Under the pieces are notes generated by a model. It made no database searches, had not been told where the DNA came from, and saw only the letters and a program-made list of their open reading frames with translations. Both the position numbers and the translations under genes were made by a program. Shown here one piece after another: positions 15,085 through 21,276 of a stretch of 21,276 bases of DNA (positions are counted from its first letter, which is position 1; each line of letters begins with the position of its first letter). Source of the stretch: Actinomycetes bacterium (lineage in GTDB: Bacteria; Actinomycetota; Actinomycetes; Actinomycetales; Cellulomonadaceae); the NCBI GenBank assembly GCA_023412515.1, contig JAEYNO010000090.1:1-21276 (forward strand). Reading direction: 5' to 3'.

Positions 15085-16299
15085 TCACTCCCACGGCCGC
15101 GCGGCGAGCGCGGCCAGGTCGACCACGCGGCCGCCGGCGACGACGGCGGCGCGCGGCACGCGCCGGACCAGCGCGTCCATCGGGTTCTCCGCGTCGAGAA
15201 GCACGACGTCCGCGCGCGCGCCGGGCACCAGGTCGTGCACCTCGTCGGTCACGAACGGCGCGCCGTCGCGGGTCGCGATCTCGACGACCCGGCGCAGGTC
15301 CTCGTCCCGCACCACGCCGCCCGCGCGGGCGTACTGCCACGCGATGCCGAGCAGGTCGCCGTCGCCGTAGGGGCTCCACAGGTCCCGGATGCCGTCTGTG
15401 CCGAACCCGAACCGCACCCCGGTCGCGTCCATCTCCGCCAGCGGGAGCTGCCGCATCCGCACCGGCGCGACGGTCGTCATCGTGACGCCGAGCGCCCCCA
15501 TCCGGTCGAGCAGGTCACGACGCCGCGCCGCGTCGACGTCGACGACCGCGAACCCGTGCGCGACGTTGACCTTCCCGGGCGCGATCCCGTCCCGCTCCAC
15601 GCGGTCGAGGATCAGCTCGATCTCGAACGCGCCCAGGTCGCCGGGCTCGTGCAGGTGGATGTCCAGCCCGCAGCCGTGCTCCGCGGCGATCCGGAACAGC
15701 CCGTCGAGCTGCCCCACCGGGTCCCGGTCGATCAGCGCCGGGTCGAGACCGCCGACGTGCTCCGCACCCGCGGCGGCGGCCCGGTCCAGCAGCTCGAGGA
15801 CGCCCGGTCGGCGCAGCACGCCGTCCTGCGGGAACGCCACGACGGTCAGCTCGATCGCACCGTCCAGCGCGGCGGCCGCCTCGCGCACCGCGTCGATGCC
15901 GCGCAGCCCCACCCCGAGGTCGACGTCGACGTGGGTCCGCACGCGCGTGGTGCCGGTGCGCAGGTACTCGCGCAACACCCGCTCGGCGACGGGCGCGCTC
16001 GGGATGCCGAGCTCGTCGCGGCGGGCCCGTTCGTGCGCGATCCGCCCCTGCGTGCCGCCCTCGCCGCCGTAGGACTGCCAGGGCAGACCCCACCAGCTCT
16101 TGTCGGCGTGCGCGTGCGTGTTCACCAGGCCGGGCAGCGCGAGCAGCCCGCGCCCGTCGACGACCTCGGCCGTCGCCACCTCCCCGGCGCCGGTGGGTCG
16201 GACCCAGGCGATCCGGTCCCCCGCGACGCCCACGTCGGACGGGTCACCGCCCCACGGCCGCACGTCCCGGATGATCAGCGTCGCGTCGTCGTGTGCCAC
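15085..16299 (-). CDS. Cytosine deaminase-like amidohydrolase
   Basis: 404 residues from GTG 16299. It has the metal-dependent amidohydrolase layout: a small beta-sandwich from both ends and a TIM barrel. Metal and catalytic residues visible are H62-x-H64 in NTHAHADKSWW, H215 with E218 in DIHLHEPG, H248 in VAHGF, and D302 in FGTDGIRDLWSPYGDG. This spacing matches the CodA branch, where H and E of HCDE and D of HDD play these parts; here the cysteine is a histidine. Likely chemistry is deamination or amide cleavage of a cyclic or pyrimidine-like compound. The substrate is not certain, and cytosine itself should not be assumed. The start lacks a Shine-Dalgarno site but has CACGAT six bases upstream, suggesting a leaderless message. 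It stands alone. Confidence 0.87.
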   Translation of the reverse strand: MAHDDATLIIRDVRPWGGDPSDVGVAGDRIAWVRPTGAGEVATAEVVDGRGLLALPGLVNTHAHADKSWWGLPWQSYGGEGGTQGRIAHERARRDELGIPSAPVAERVLREYLRTGTTRVRTHVDVDLGVGLRGIDAVREAAAALDGAIELTVVAFPQDGVLRRPGVLELLDRAAAAGAEHVGGLDPALIDRDPVGQLDGLFRIAAEHGCGLDIHLHEPGDLGAFEIELILDRVERDGIAPGKVNVAHGFAVVDVDAARRRDLLDRMGALGVTMTTVAPVRMRQLPLAEMDATGVRFGFGTDGIRDLWSPYGDGDLLGIAWQYARAGGVVRDEDLRRVVEIATRDGAPFVTDEVHDLVPGARADVVLLDAENPMDALVRRVPRAAVVAGGRVVDLAALAARPWE

Positions 16300-16371
16300 C
16301 GGGCCATCGTGCCAGCGGGGCGCGGGTGCTCCGCGCGTGCAGCCCCGGTGGTCCTCGTCGACCGATGACAG

Positions 16372-16518
16372 GTGAGAGACGACAAGGTCCAGGTAGCGCC
16401 CGATCTGCACGAGCGCACCTGGTGGTCGACGGGTCTCACGCTGGTCGGCGACAGCAAGTTCATCCACGGGACCGCGTGGATCTCGCCCGACCCGGAGCAG
16501 CATCTCCGAGAGCGTTGA
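16372..16518 (+). CDS. Possible 48-residue small protein
   Basis: GTG 16372 to TGA 16516-16518 encodes 48 residues with a natural-looking composition (two adjacent Trp, a GLTLVGDSKFIHGTAW stretch and an ISPDPEQHL end), and 41 of 48 third positions are G or C. There is no clear ribosome-binding site. It could be a real small gene, or the remnant of a larger one. I recognise no family. Confidence 0.3.
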   Translation: MRDDKVQVAPDLHERTWWSTGLTLVGDSKFIHGTAWISPDPEQHLRER

Positions 16519-16628
16519 GCCGCCGACGGCCGAGCGCGCAGAACGTCGACCGCCCACCGTTCTCCGTACGACCCGCATGGCATCTCAGGGCGATCCGGAC
16601 GCCCGGCCGATCTTCGACCTCAACTGGC

Positions 16629-16657
16629 GTGACGCGCCCAGCGCGACCATCTACCGT
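16629..16657 (+). promoter_or_regulatory. Promoter candidate for the tRNA-like pair
   Basis: GTGACG (16629-16634), a 17-base spacer and TACCGT (16652-16657) lie 15 bases before the first tRNA-like gene. The -35 box keeps the TGAC core usual for stable-RNA promoters in actinobacteria. The -10 box matches TANNNT. Confidence 0.4.
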
Positions 16658-16671
16658 GGCGTCGCACGCTG

Positions 16672-16743
16672 CATGGAGTGGATCAATGGCAGATCGCCCG
16701 GCTCCGGACCGGGAGGGTGCAGGTTCGAATCCTGCCTCCATGT
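16672..16743 (+). tRNA. Unusual tRNA-Arg(CCG)-like gene
   Basis: A full 72-nt cloverleaf can be drawn. The acceptor CATGGAG/CTCCATG has 7 perfect pairs. The D stem GATC/GATC has a minimal 7-base loop AATGGCA keeping A14, G18G19 and A21. The anticodon stem CCCGG/CCGGG carries loop CTCCGGA (anticodon CCG, reading CGG). The 5-base variable loop is AGGGT. The T stem GCAGG/CCTGC has loop TTCGAAT. It is odd in having C1-G72 instead of the usual G1, and a T as discriminator base (arginine tRNAs have A or G). CCA is not encoded. It may be a functional minor tRNA or a tRNA-like RNA with another job. It lies five bases before the second tRNA-like gene. Confidence 0.65.
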
Positions 16744-16748
16744 CTCGT

Positions 16749-16820
16749 CCTGAAGTAGCTCACCGGAAGAGCACCCGGCTGTCACCCGGGAGGGTGCGAG
16801 TTCGACTCTCGCGTTCAGGT
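16749..16820 (+). tRNA. Unusual tRNA-Asp(GUC)-like gene
   Basis: This is a second 72-nt cloverleaf. The acceptor CCTGAAG/GTTCAGG has six pairs and a G-G mismatch at pair 7-66. The D stem is GCTC/GAGC with loop ACCGGAA. The anticodon stem CCCGG/CCGGG carries loop CTGTCAC (anticodon GUC). The variable loop is AGGGT, and the T stem GCGAG/CTCGC has loop TTCGACT. Like its neighbour it starts with C and has discriminator T, while aspartate tRNAs normally have G1 and G73. The anticodon stem and variable loop are identical to those of the first, so the pair looks related by duplication. It ends 23 bases before the ATG of the 786-residue protein and probably shares a transcript with it. Confidence 0.6.
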
Positions 16821-16833
16821 CCCCTTCTCGTTC

Positions 16834-16839
16834 GAGGAG
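16834..16839 (+). promoter_or_regulatory. Ribosome-binding site of the 786-residue protein
   Basis: GAGGAG stands four bases before ATG 16844, in the short gap after the second tRNA-like gene. It fixes this start and shows that the reading frame begins right after the RNA. Confidence 0.7.
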
Positions 16840-16843
16840 CCTC

Positions 16844-19204
16844 ATGCACGACGAGCCTCAGGCCGAACCCTCGCCGCGGTACGCGGCCGGTCGACTGCAG
16901 GCCGCCCTGCGCACGGCTGCCACGAGCAAGGACGCCGCCACGCGGGCCCGCGCCACGGCCAGAGCGGACCGCTGGCGCGCGGTGCTCGACGGAATGGCAG
17001 GCGGCGAGCTGGCTGTCGGCTCGCGTACGCCTGTGGCGGACACGCCCGACTGGGTCACCCTGGAGGTCGTGACCGGCGGCTTCGCGACCGGCCGCCTCCT
17101 GGCCGAGCAACCACTTGACGAAGCGGAGACGTCGCGACTCGCCGCGTTGCCTCCAGGACCCGGTTCGACATCGCGCGAACGGCTGAACTTCTGGTACCTC
17201 AGCGACGCCGGGCAGTCGGAGCTGCTGGCCGCACTGGCAAACGATCGCTACCGCATCGACCTTCCCGAGCACGCGGCGCTCGCAGTGATCGCCCTCCTGG
17301 TCGATCGCGGGAACGTCGAGGCCGCCCTCGACCTCTTGGCAGAGATCGGCCCGTTCCTGGGTCGGCTGCGTCTCACCCCTCACCTCACCGAGCGGGCGGT
17401 GCCCACCGGGACTGGTGTCCACCTGGCGACCGTCGGGGCGGTCCGGTCGGCGCTGCTGTCGTCCACGCCCCCGGTGCAGATCGTCGCGATGCGAGAGACG
17501 CTCACGCTGTGGGACCCGCTGTACGACGACCTCGTCGCGCTGTGGGCCGCGACTGTCGATGGCGAGCTGCCACGCCTCGTCGACGGCGACGGCACCACCC
17601 GCGTGGAGGGCGGCTGGCCGGCCAGACGGTACCCGGACGACTGGGCGGTGCGGCGCGCGGCGTGGCTGGCCCGCTACGTCGAGACGGTCGAGCGGGCCAC
17701 GGTGTCGAGCCGGCACCAGCACTCCAAGAGCAACTTCAGCAGGCTCCGTCGCGCGCTCGCGGCGGCCGGGGACGACGGCGCCGGCCTCTCCGGCCGCGAC
17801 GTGGGTTGGGTTCGTCGGGCGTTGGCCAACACGATCACCCGGCACGGCGCACCGGGCAGTGAGGCGCGCGCGGCGCTGCGTGCGGTGCAGGCCGTGGTTG
17901 CGGCTCGGCCGACGCACGCCGCTCTGGCGCACCTCGTGGCGAACCGACTCGACCAGTTCCCGGCCGAGAGCGGCCTGCCCGACCTTGATCGGGTCGTCGC
18001 GGCCATCTCCCGTGCGGAGGAGCCGGCGCTCGCGGAAGATGCACCTGTGCCGCCCTCCGTGGTGCGGAAGGTCAGCCGTGCCCTCGAGGCGCCCGTCGAG
18101 GAGCTCATCGCCCGCGGGGTCATCGGCTCCGGTGAGGTGCTCGCCACGGTCCTGCCTCAGGTGACGGCTCCGTACGTGTCGGCGGGCATCGCCGACCCGG
18201 TGCTCGCAGGTCTGCATGCGCGCACCTACGCGGCGTTCCGGCGTCGGCGCAGCCTGCTGCTGCTGGACCTCGAGCACCAGGTGAGCTTTGACGAGCTGCC
18301 GTGGATCGTCGCGGTGTCTGGCTTCCGCGAGCGCAGCAGCTCGTCGAGACCCGCTCGGCAGGCCCTGACCAGATCAGTCCTGCTCGCGCTGGACTCGTTC
18401 CCGGAGACGATCCTGCCCAACCCGCTGGTGCGTGAGCTCGGCGCGCTCGCAAGCGTGGCCGACGTGCGCCTTGCACTGGTCGACGAGGTCGCAGCGGACA
18501 TCTTCATGGGGACCTTCACGACGAAGTGGCGGACCGCTGCCCGCGCGGCGAGCGAGGGCCTGCAGGGATCGCTCTACGCCCGCTACTACGACCTGCCGGG
18601 CCCGGAGACCTGGGAGCCTGCTCCTTCGCCGAGCGGCTGGGCGCGGAAGGCTCGCAGGCGCTGGGGCAAGGAGACGGCTGACGACTTCGCCACGCTGTGC
18701 CGCACGCGGGCACGCGAGGCCGGCGCCGTCGGACGCTCGTGGAGCGTGGCGGCGAACGGGGCAGTGCTCGAGCAGAGCCAGATCCTGACGACCCACAACC
18801 TCGCGGTCCTGACCTTCGGGCTCGACCTGGAGCCGACGCTTCGCGAACGTGCCGCCGAGCTGGCCGAGCGGGTCTTCTCCTGGATGCTCCGCGCACACGC
18901 GCACCTCCCGGACCAGCACCACGCCGCGCTGCAGGCCGTCAAGAACATCGCCTACGGGTGGCGCCAGGCGATCTACCTCCTGAGCTTCTGCGACGAGCCG
19001 TCCCAGGCCTCGGCGGTGCGACGGCTCCACGACGCGACGACCACCGGCAACGCCTCGCAGCTGCGGCCGGTCGTCGACGGCCTGTCGCACGTGCTCGCCG
19101 GCGGCCGCTTCGACGAGCTCGGCGTCGCCGAGGGTGGCACGGGACGACGGCTGCTCGGCTGGTCCGTCGGTGAACACTGGCTGGTGCCGCCCGGGGGCGC
19201 CTGA
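16844..19204 (+). CDS. Uncharacterised 786-residue protein linked to tRNA-like genes
   Basis: I do not recognise a named family. The protein has no signal peptide and no membrane segment and is probably cytoplasmic and mostly alpha-helical, with alternating Ala/Leu-rich helices. Notable segments are an N-terminal basic helix (RYAAGRLQAAL to RADRW, about 12-44), GSRTPVADTPDWVTLEV (59-75), a polar SRHQHSKSNFSRLRR stretch (289-303), LLLLDLEHQVSFDELPW (471-487), a strongly basic ARKARRRWGK patch (600-609) that could bind RNA, and a C-terminal QILTTHNLAVL (646-656) and KNIAYGWRQAIYLL (700-713). No nuclease, kinase or nucleotide-binding motif is seen. Base composition is somewhat less G+C-extreme than in neighbours, with more A/T at third positions in places. 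It follows the tRNA-like pair with its own ribosome-binding site. A role in binding, processing or sensing these RNAs is inference. Confidence 0.85.
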   Translation: MHDEPQAEPSPRYAAGRLQAALRTAATSKDAATRARATARADRWRAVLDGMAGGELAVGSRTPVADTPDWVTLEVVTGGFATGRLLAEQPLDEAETSRLAALPPGPGSTSRERLNFWYLSDAGQSELLAALANDRYRIDLPEHAALAVIALLVDRGNVEAALDLLAEIGPFLGRLRLTPHLTERAVPTGTGVHLATVGAVRSALLSSTPPVQIVAMRETLTLWDPLYDDLVALWAATVDGELPRLVDGDGTTRVEGGWPARRYPDDWAVRRAAWLARYVETVERATVSSRHQHSKSNFSRLRRALAAAGDDGAGLSGRDVGWVRRALANTITRHGAPGSEARAALRAVQAVVAARPTHAALAHLVANRLDQFPAESGLPDLDRVVAAISRAEEPALAEDAPVPPSVVRKVSRALEAPVEELIARGVIGSGEVLATVLPQVTAPYVSAGIADPVLAGLHARTYAAFRRRRSLLLLDLEHQVSFDELPWIVAVSGFRERSSSSRPARQALTRSVLLALDSFPETILPNPLVRELGALASVADVRLALVDEVAADIFMGTFTTKWRTAARAASEGLQGSLYARYYDLPGPETWEPAPSPSGWARKARRRWGKETADDFATLCRTRAREAGAVGRSWSVAANGAVLEQSQILTTHNLAVLTFGLDLEPTLRERAAELAERVFSWMLRAHAHLPDQHHAALQAVKNIAYGWRQAIYLLSFCDEPSQASAVRRLHDATTTGNASQLRPVVDGLSHVLAGGRFDELGVAEGGTGRRLLGWSVGEHWLVPPGGA

Positions 19205-19385
19205 TCCCGTGAGCGAAGGACCCGCCTCCGACCCGCCACGTCCGCGAGCACGGCGATCACGCCGTCACGTGGGGTGACGACGTCGCCTCGACTCGCCTCA
19301 GAGGTCGACCGCCCCCTGTGCGCCTGACGCCGTCCGTGGAGCAGACGAACCCGGCCTGCCACCGCAGGCGACCGGCGTGAGCATG

Positions 19386-19424
19386 CGAACGGCCCTGCAC
19401 CCGTCGAGGGTGCAGGGCCGTTCG
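19386..19424. terminator. 17-bp perfect hairpin terminator of ssrA
   Basis: 19386-19402 (CGAACGGCCCTGCACCC) pairs fully with 19408-19424 around a 5-base loop, about 68 bases beyond the tmRNA 3' end on the minus strand and 180 bases beyond the 786-residue protein on the plus strand. It could stop both. Confidence 0.75.
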
Positions 19425-19491
19425 TCATTCGCTGCTTGCAGCCGCGACACACGATGTGCAAAGACATCGCACGCAGCCTGCAAACACCTCA

Positions 19492-19858
19492 TGGTGGAGG
19501 TGGCGGGAATCGAACCCGCGTCCGATGACGTGGGACCAGGGCTTCTCCGGGTGCAGTCCGCAGCAGATTTTCTCAGCCCCCACGATCACGCGGACAAGAC
19601 GTGGACGGGCTCAGTCGGCTAAGAGTCCCGCCCGCCCCACCGACGAGGACGGACAGCAGTGGCTCTCTAGATGACGCCGGGAACTAGACCGAGAGCATGT
19701 CTAGGCCGACGGACTTCGAGGCTCGCTCAGGCGGCGAGGGCGAAGTCGGTGCGCTTGGAATCGGCACCTATGAGTTGCACGGAGCGTTTACGAGATAACC
19801 GTGCATCCTCGACCCGCTTCACCTGGTTCGACGATCACCGTCGAAACCGATCACCCCC
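19492..19858 (-). ncRNA. ssrA: Transfer-messenger RNA (tmRNA)
   Basis: A 367-nt one-piece tmRNA. The 5' end reads GGGGGTGATCGGTTTCGACG from base 19858, and the 3' end is ...CACCTCCACCA with an encoded CCA at 19494-19492. The ends pair as a seven-base acceptor stem with the G3-U70 wobble that alanyl-tRNA synthetase needs, and the T arm GGGTTCGATTCCC is intact. The tag frame (19765-19727) starts with a GCC resume codon and encodes ADSKRTDFALAA followed by TGA, an actinobacterial-type degradation tag. The RNA rescues stalled ribosomes together with SmpB. The gene lies alone, convergent with the 786-residue protein gene. Upstream, a TTGACC (19921-19916) may be its -35 element. Confidence 0.97.
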
Positions 19859-20048
19859 ATGGGTGTGTTCAGTTGTCAAGCAGTCGCCGCACGTACCCGG
19901 GGGCGCGTCCGACGAGGTCAAGCCTACGTCACAACCACCGGGCCGTCTCCGTGATTCCCGCGGGCGCGGGGGCGCGGACCGCCAGGGCCGGCTCCGCGGT
20001 CGCGTCCCGCGTGATGGAGCACCCCTGTCGCGCAGTGACGAGCCTCCC

Positions 20049-20060
20049 TACCATCGGGCC
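20049..20060 (+). promoter_or_regulatory. Leaderless -10 element before the 230-residue membrane protein
   Basis: TACCAT (20049-20054) is followed by six bases and then ATG 20061. There is no Shine-Dalgarno site. No good -35 element is seen at 16-18 bases. Confidence 0.4.
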
Positions 20061-20753
20061 ATGGCGACCGGAGACGACCTCACACCCTCCCCCGGCACCC
20101 CCTCCCCCGGCACCCCCACCGACGGCGCCGCCCTCGCGGCCAGCGCACGGCAGGCGGCGACCTACCGGAGCCGGAACCTCGGCATGCTGGTGCTGTTCGC
20201 CGCGATCGGCCTCGGCGCGTTCGCGGTGGCGGCGCTGGCGTTCCGCGGTCCCGCCGGTGGGCCCGGCGCCGGGTGGTTCATGCTCGCCGTCGGGGTCCTG
20301 TTCCTGCTGTTCGTGGTGCTCCGCGGCCGGCGCGTGGCGACCGCCACCGGGGAGGCGACGAGGCCGCCGTTCGTCACGGCCGGGCCGGACGGGCTGCATA
20401 CGCGCGACGGCGCCGCGCTGGCGTGGGACGAGCTGTCCCGGGTGATCGTGGTGCTGCGGGCGAAGAAGCAGGCGGACACCCACGCCCGGGGGAACATCGA
20501 GGTCGGCCAGCGGGTCGCGGCGACGGCGCAGAACGCCGAGGGCCTGACCGGGCGCGTCGAGCTGGAGGCGCGCGACCCGGCGCTGCTGCGGTCCCGGCTC
20601 GCCGCGGCAGGGGCGAGCGCGGCGACCGTCAAGGGCGCCAAGCTCGTCGTGCCCTTCCGCCTCGTCGCGACGGACGACTACACCGCCTTCTCGCAGACGC
20701 TCCACCGGCACGGCCAGGCGCACGGCGTCCGCGTCGTCGAGCGCAGCGAGTAG
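20061..20753 (+). CDS. Two-pass membrane protein with PH-like cytoplasmic region
   Basis: 230 residues from ATG 20061. Residues 1-25 are a low-complexity Pro/Ser/Thr/Gly tract with the PSPGTP unit repeated. Two membrane segments follow (about 41-61 and 71-88), joined by a short Gly/Pro-rich turn. The rest is soluble and begins with a FVTAGPDGLHTRDGAALAWDELSRVIV stretch (about 104-130), which resembles the strand pattern of bacterial PH-like domains that follow paired membrane helices in many actinobacterial proteins. That likeness is by eye and modest. The function is unknown. The gene is monocistronic, with a leaderless-type start and a strong terminator after it. Confidence 0.8.
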   Translation: MATGDDLTPSPGTPSPGTPTDGAALAASARQAATYRSRNLGMLVLFAAIGLGAFAVAALAFRGPAGGPGAGWFMLAVGVLFLLFVVLRGRRVATATGEATRPPFVTAGPDGLHTRDGAALAWDELSRVIVVLRAKKQADTHARGNIEVGQRVAATAQNAEGLTGRVELEARDPALLRSRLAAAGASAATVKGAKLVVPFRLVATDDYTAFSQTLHRHGQAHGVRVVERSE

Positions 20754-20796
20754 CCCCGGGCCCACGGTCCGGCGCGCCCTTCGCGGCGTCGCACGG

Positions 20797-20835
20797 GCGG
20801 GAGCCCCGCACCGGTCTCCGGTGCGGGGCTCCCGC
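20797..20835. terminator. 18-bp perfect hairpin terminator between convergent genes
   Basis: 20797-20814 (GCGGGAGCCCCGCACCGG) pairs fully with 20818-20835 around a TCT loop. It lies 43 bases after the 230-residue protein stop and 19 bases after the stop of the minus-strand gene at 20855, so it serves both. Confidence 0.8.
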
Positions 20836-20854
20836 GTGCGTGGGGCGCGCTCGG

Positions 20855-21276
20855 TCAGGAGCCGTCGGACGAGCCGCCGTCGCCCTGCCCGCCACCCTGA
20901 CCGCCGGGCTGCACACCGTCCTGCGCGTCGTCACCCGCGCCACCGGGCCGCGCGTCACGCGGCGCGGACGGCCCGTCGTCGGAACCGCGGGGCAGCGTCC
21001 GGCCGGGCCCCTCCCCGCCGCCCCGCAGCCCGCCGTCGCCGTCGCCGTCGTGGTCACGGGCGTCCGCGAACGCGCCGGGGCCGCGGTGGGACCCCACGCC
21101 GTCGTGCACGAACGTGGCGAGGGCGACTCCCCCGCCGCCCACCACGAGCCCCACCAGCAGCGCCGCCGCCGCGAGCACCGCCGCGACCACCGCGCTGACC
21201 GTCCGCCGCGGGCGGCCGGGCACGGCGGGAGCGGCCGGTGCGGCACCGACGGGCGTTCCGGGGCCCTGCGGTCCCC
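20855..21276 (-). CDS. Single-pass membrane protein with Gly/Asp-rich tail (5' truncated)
   Basis: The frame is open from the window edge to TGA at 20857-20855, giving about 139 visible residues. A GTG at 21223 is possible but has no ribosome-binding site, and the upstream residues (Pro/Ala/Gly-rich, GPQGPGTPVGAAPAAPA) look like the usual cytoplasmic lead-in of such proteins, so the start is probably outside. Counting from the GTG, a basic GRPRRT precedes one membrane segment (about 10-36, ending GGGGVALATFV), followed by about 85 residues of Asp/Gly/Pro-rich, probably disordered extracellular sequence with GGQGGGQGDGG near the end. No domain or function is recognised. The low-complexity tail makes even the family uncertain, but the hydrophobic helix and stop next to a terminator support a real gene. 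Confidence 0.65.
   Translation of the reverse strand, partial: GPQGPGTPVGAAPAAPAVPGRPRRTVSAVVAAVLAAAALLVGLVVGGGGVALATFVHDGVGSHRGPGAFADARDHDGDGDGGLRGGGEGPGRTLPRGSDDGPSAPRDARPGGAGDDAQDGVQPGGQGGGQGDGGSSDGS

Larger units (their letters stand above)
16300..16671. other. 372-base region between amidohydrolase and tRNA-like genes
   Basis: It contains the possible leaderless -10 of the amidohydrolase (16306-16311, minus strand), one small open frame (16372-16518) that may or may not be a gene, and a promoter candidate for the tRNA-like pair near its right end. Nothing else was recognised. Confidence 0.5.

Noticed and set aside
16577..16753. 58-codon plus-strand frame beginning MASQGDPDARPIFDLNW
   Set aside because: The first part looks protein-like, but there is no ribosome-binding site and its second half is the first tRNA-like gene read as protein (the GGCRFESC string is the T arm).
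16293..17072. Longer frame across the tRNA-like genes and the start of the 786-residue protein
   Set aside because: It overlaps two RNA genes and the well-supported gene in another frame, and its composition is Arg/Pro/Ser-rich.
19431..19491. TGCAA/TTGCA-containing repeats and small dyads beside the tmRNA 3' end, possible attachment site
   Set aside because: tmRNA ends are common integration sites, but no duplicate of the 3' end, no integrase and no phage gene is present in the window.
19874..19879. Consensus TTGACA on the minus strand just upstream of ssrA
   Set aside because: It is only 15 bases before the mature 5' end, so a matching -10 would fall inside the RNA. The TTGACC further upstream is a better -35 candidate.
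20629..21246. Arg/Ser/Thr-rich minus-strand frame of about 200 codons at the right end
   Set aside because: It runs through the terminator hairpin and overlaps two better-supported genes. It has no hydrophobic core or motif.
1..21276. CRISPR arrays, insertion sequences, rRNA genes
   Set aside because: No regularly spaced direct repeats, transposase motifs or rRNA-like sequence were seen on either strand.

Overview
The window is very G+C-rich DNA with strong G/C third-position bias. It carries a minus-strand tmRNA whose tag (ADSKRTDFALAA) is of the actinobacterial type, many GTG starts, apparent leaderless promoters and plant-polysaccharide hydrolases. Together these suggest an actinomycete of the Cellulomonas type (Micrococcales). 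The genus is inference; the phylum is well supported.

Layout. (1) 1-583, plus strand: 3' part of a DUF2891 gene. (2) 683-6131, all minus strand: a xylan-degradation block, transcribed from right to left. It holds a GH43 enzyme without a signal peptide, a secreted CBM13-GH43 paralogue and a secreted GH10-CBM13 xylanase, with LacI-type operator candidates before the secreted GH43 gene. (3) 6200-12494, minus strand: six genes chained by 4-base ATGA/GTGA overlaps. They encode a receiver-PIG-L deacetylase fusion, an ATP-grasp enzyme, a PHP phosphoesterase-like protein, a processive GT2 glycosyltransferase, a 57-residue membrane protein and a PAS histidine kinase. This looks like a two-component-controlled pathway for a surface glycan or glycoconjugate, in which the response regulator is itself an enzyme. 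(4) 12495-14051: regulatory region with a perfect 28-bp palindrome over a promoter, an MDR-family NADP-dependent oxidoreductase and a terminator. (5) 14052-16299: a membrane GGDEF diguanylate cyclase convergent with a cytosine-deaminase-like amidohydrolase. (6) 16300-19204: two tandem, unusual tRNA-like genes (anticodons CCG and GUC) directly before an unrecognised 786-residue protein. (7) 19386-19858: terminator and ssrA (tmRNA), minus strand. (8) 20061-21276: a two-pass membrane protein with a possible PH-like region, a strong terminator, and the 3' part of a one-pass Gly/Asp-rich membrane protein.

The two best candidates for an undescribed system are the six-gene kinase/REC-PIG-L/GT2 operon and the tRNA-like pair with its 786-residue protein. 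No insertion sequence, prophage gene or CRISPR array was seen. Functions are assigned from motifs read by eye; no database search was run.
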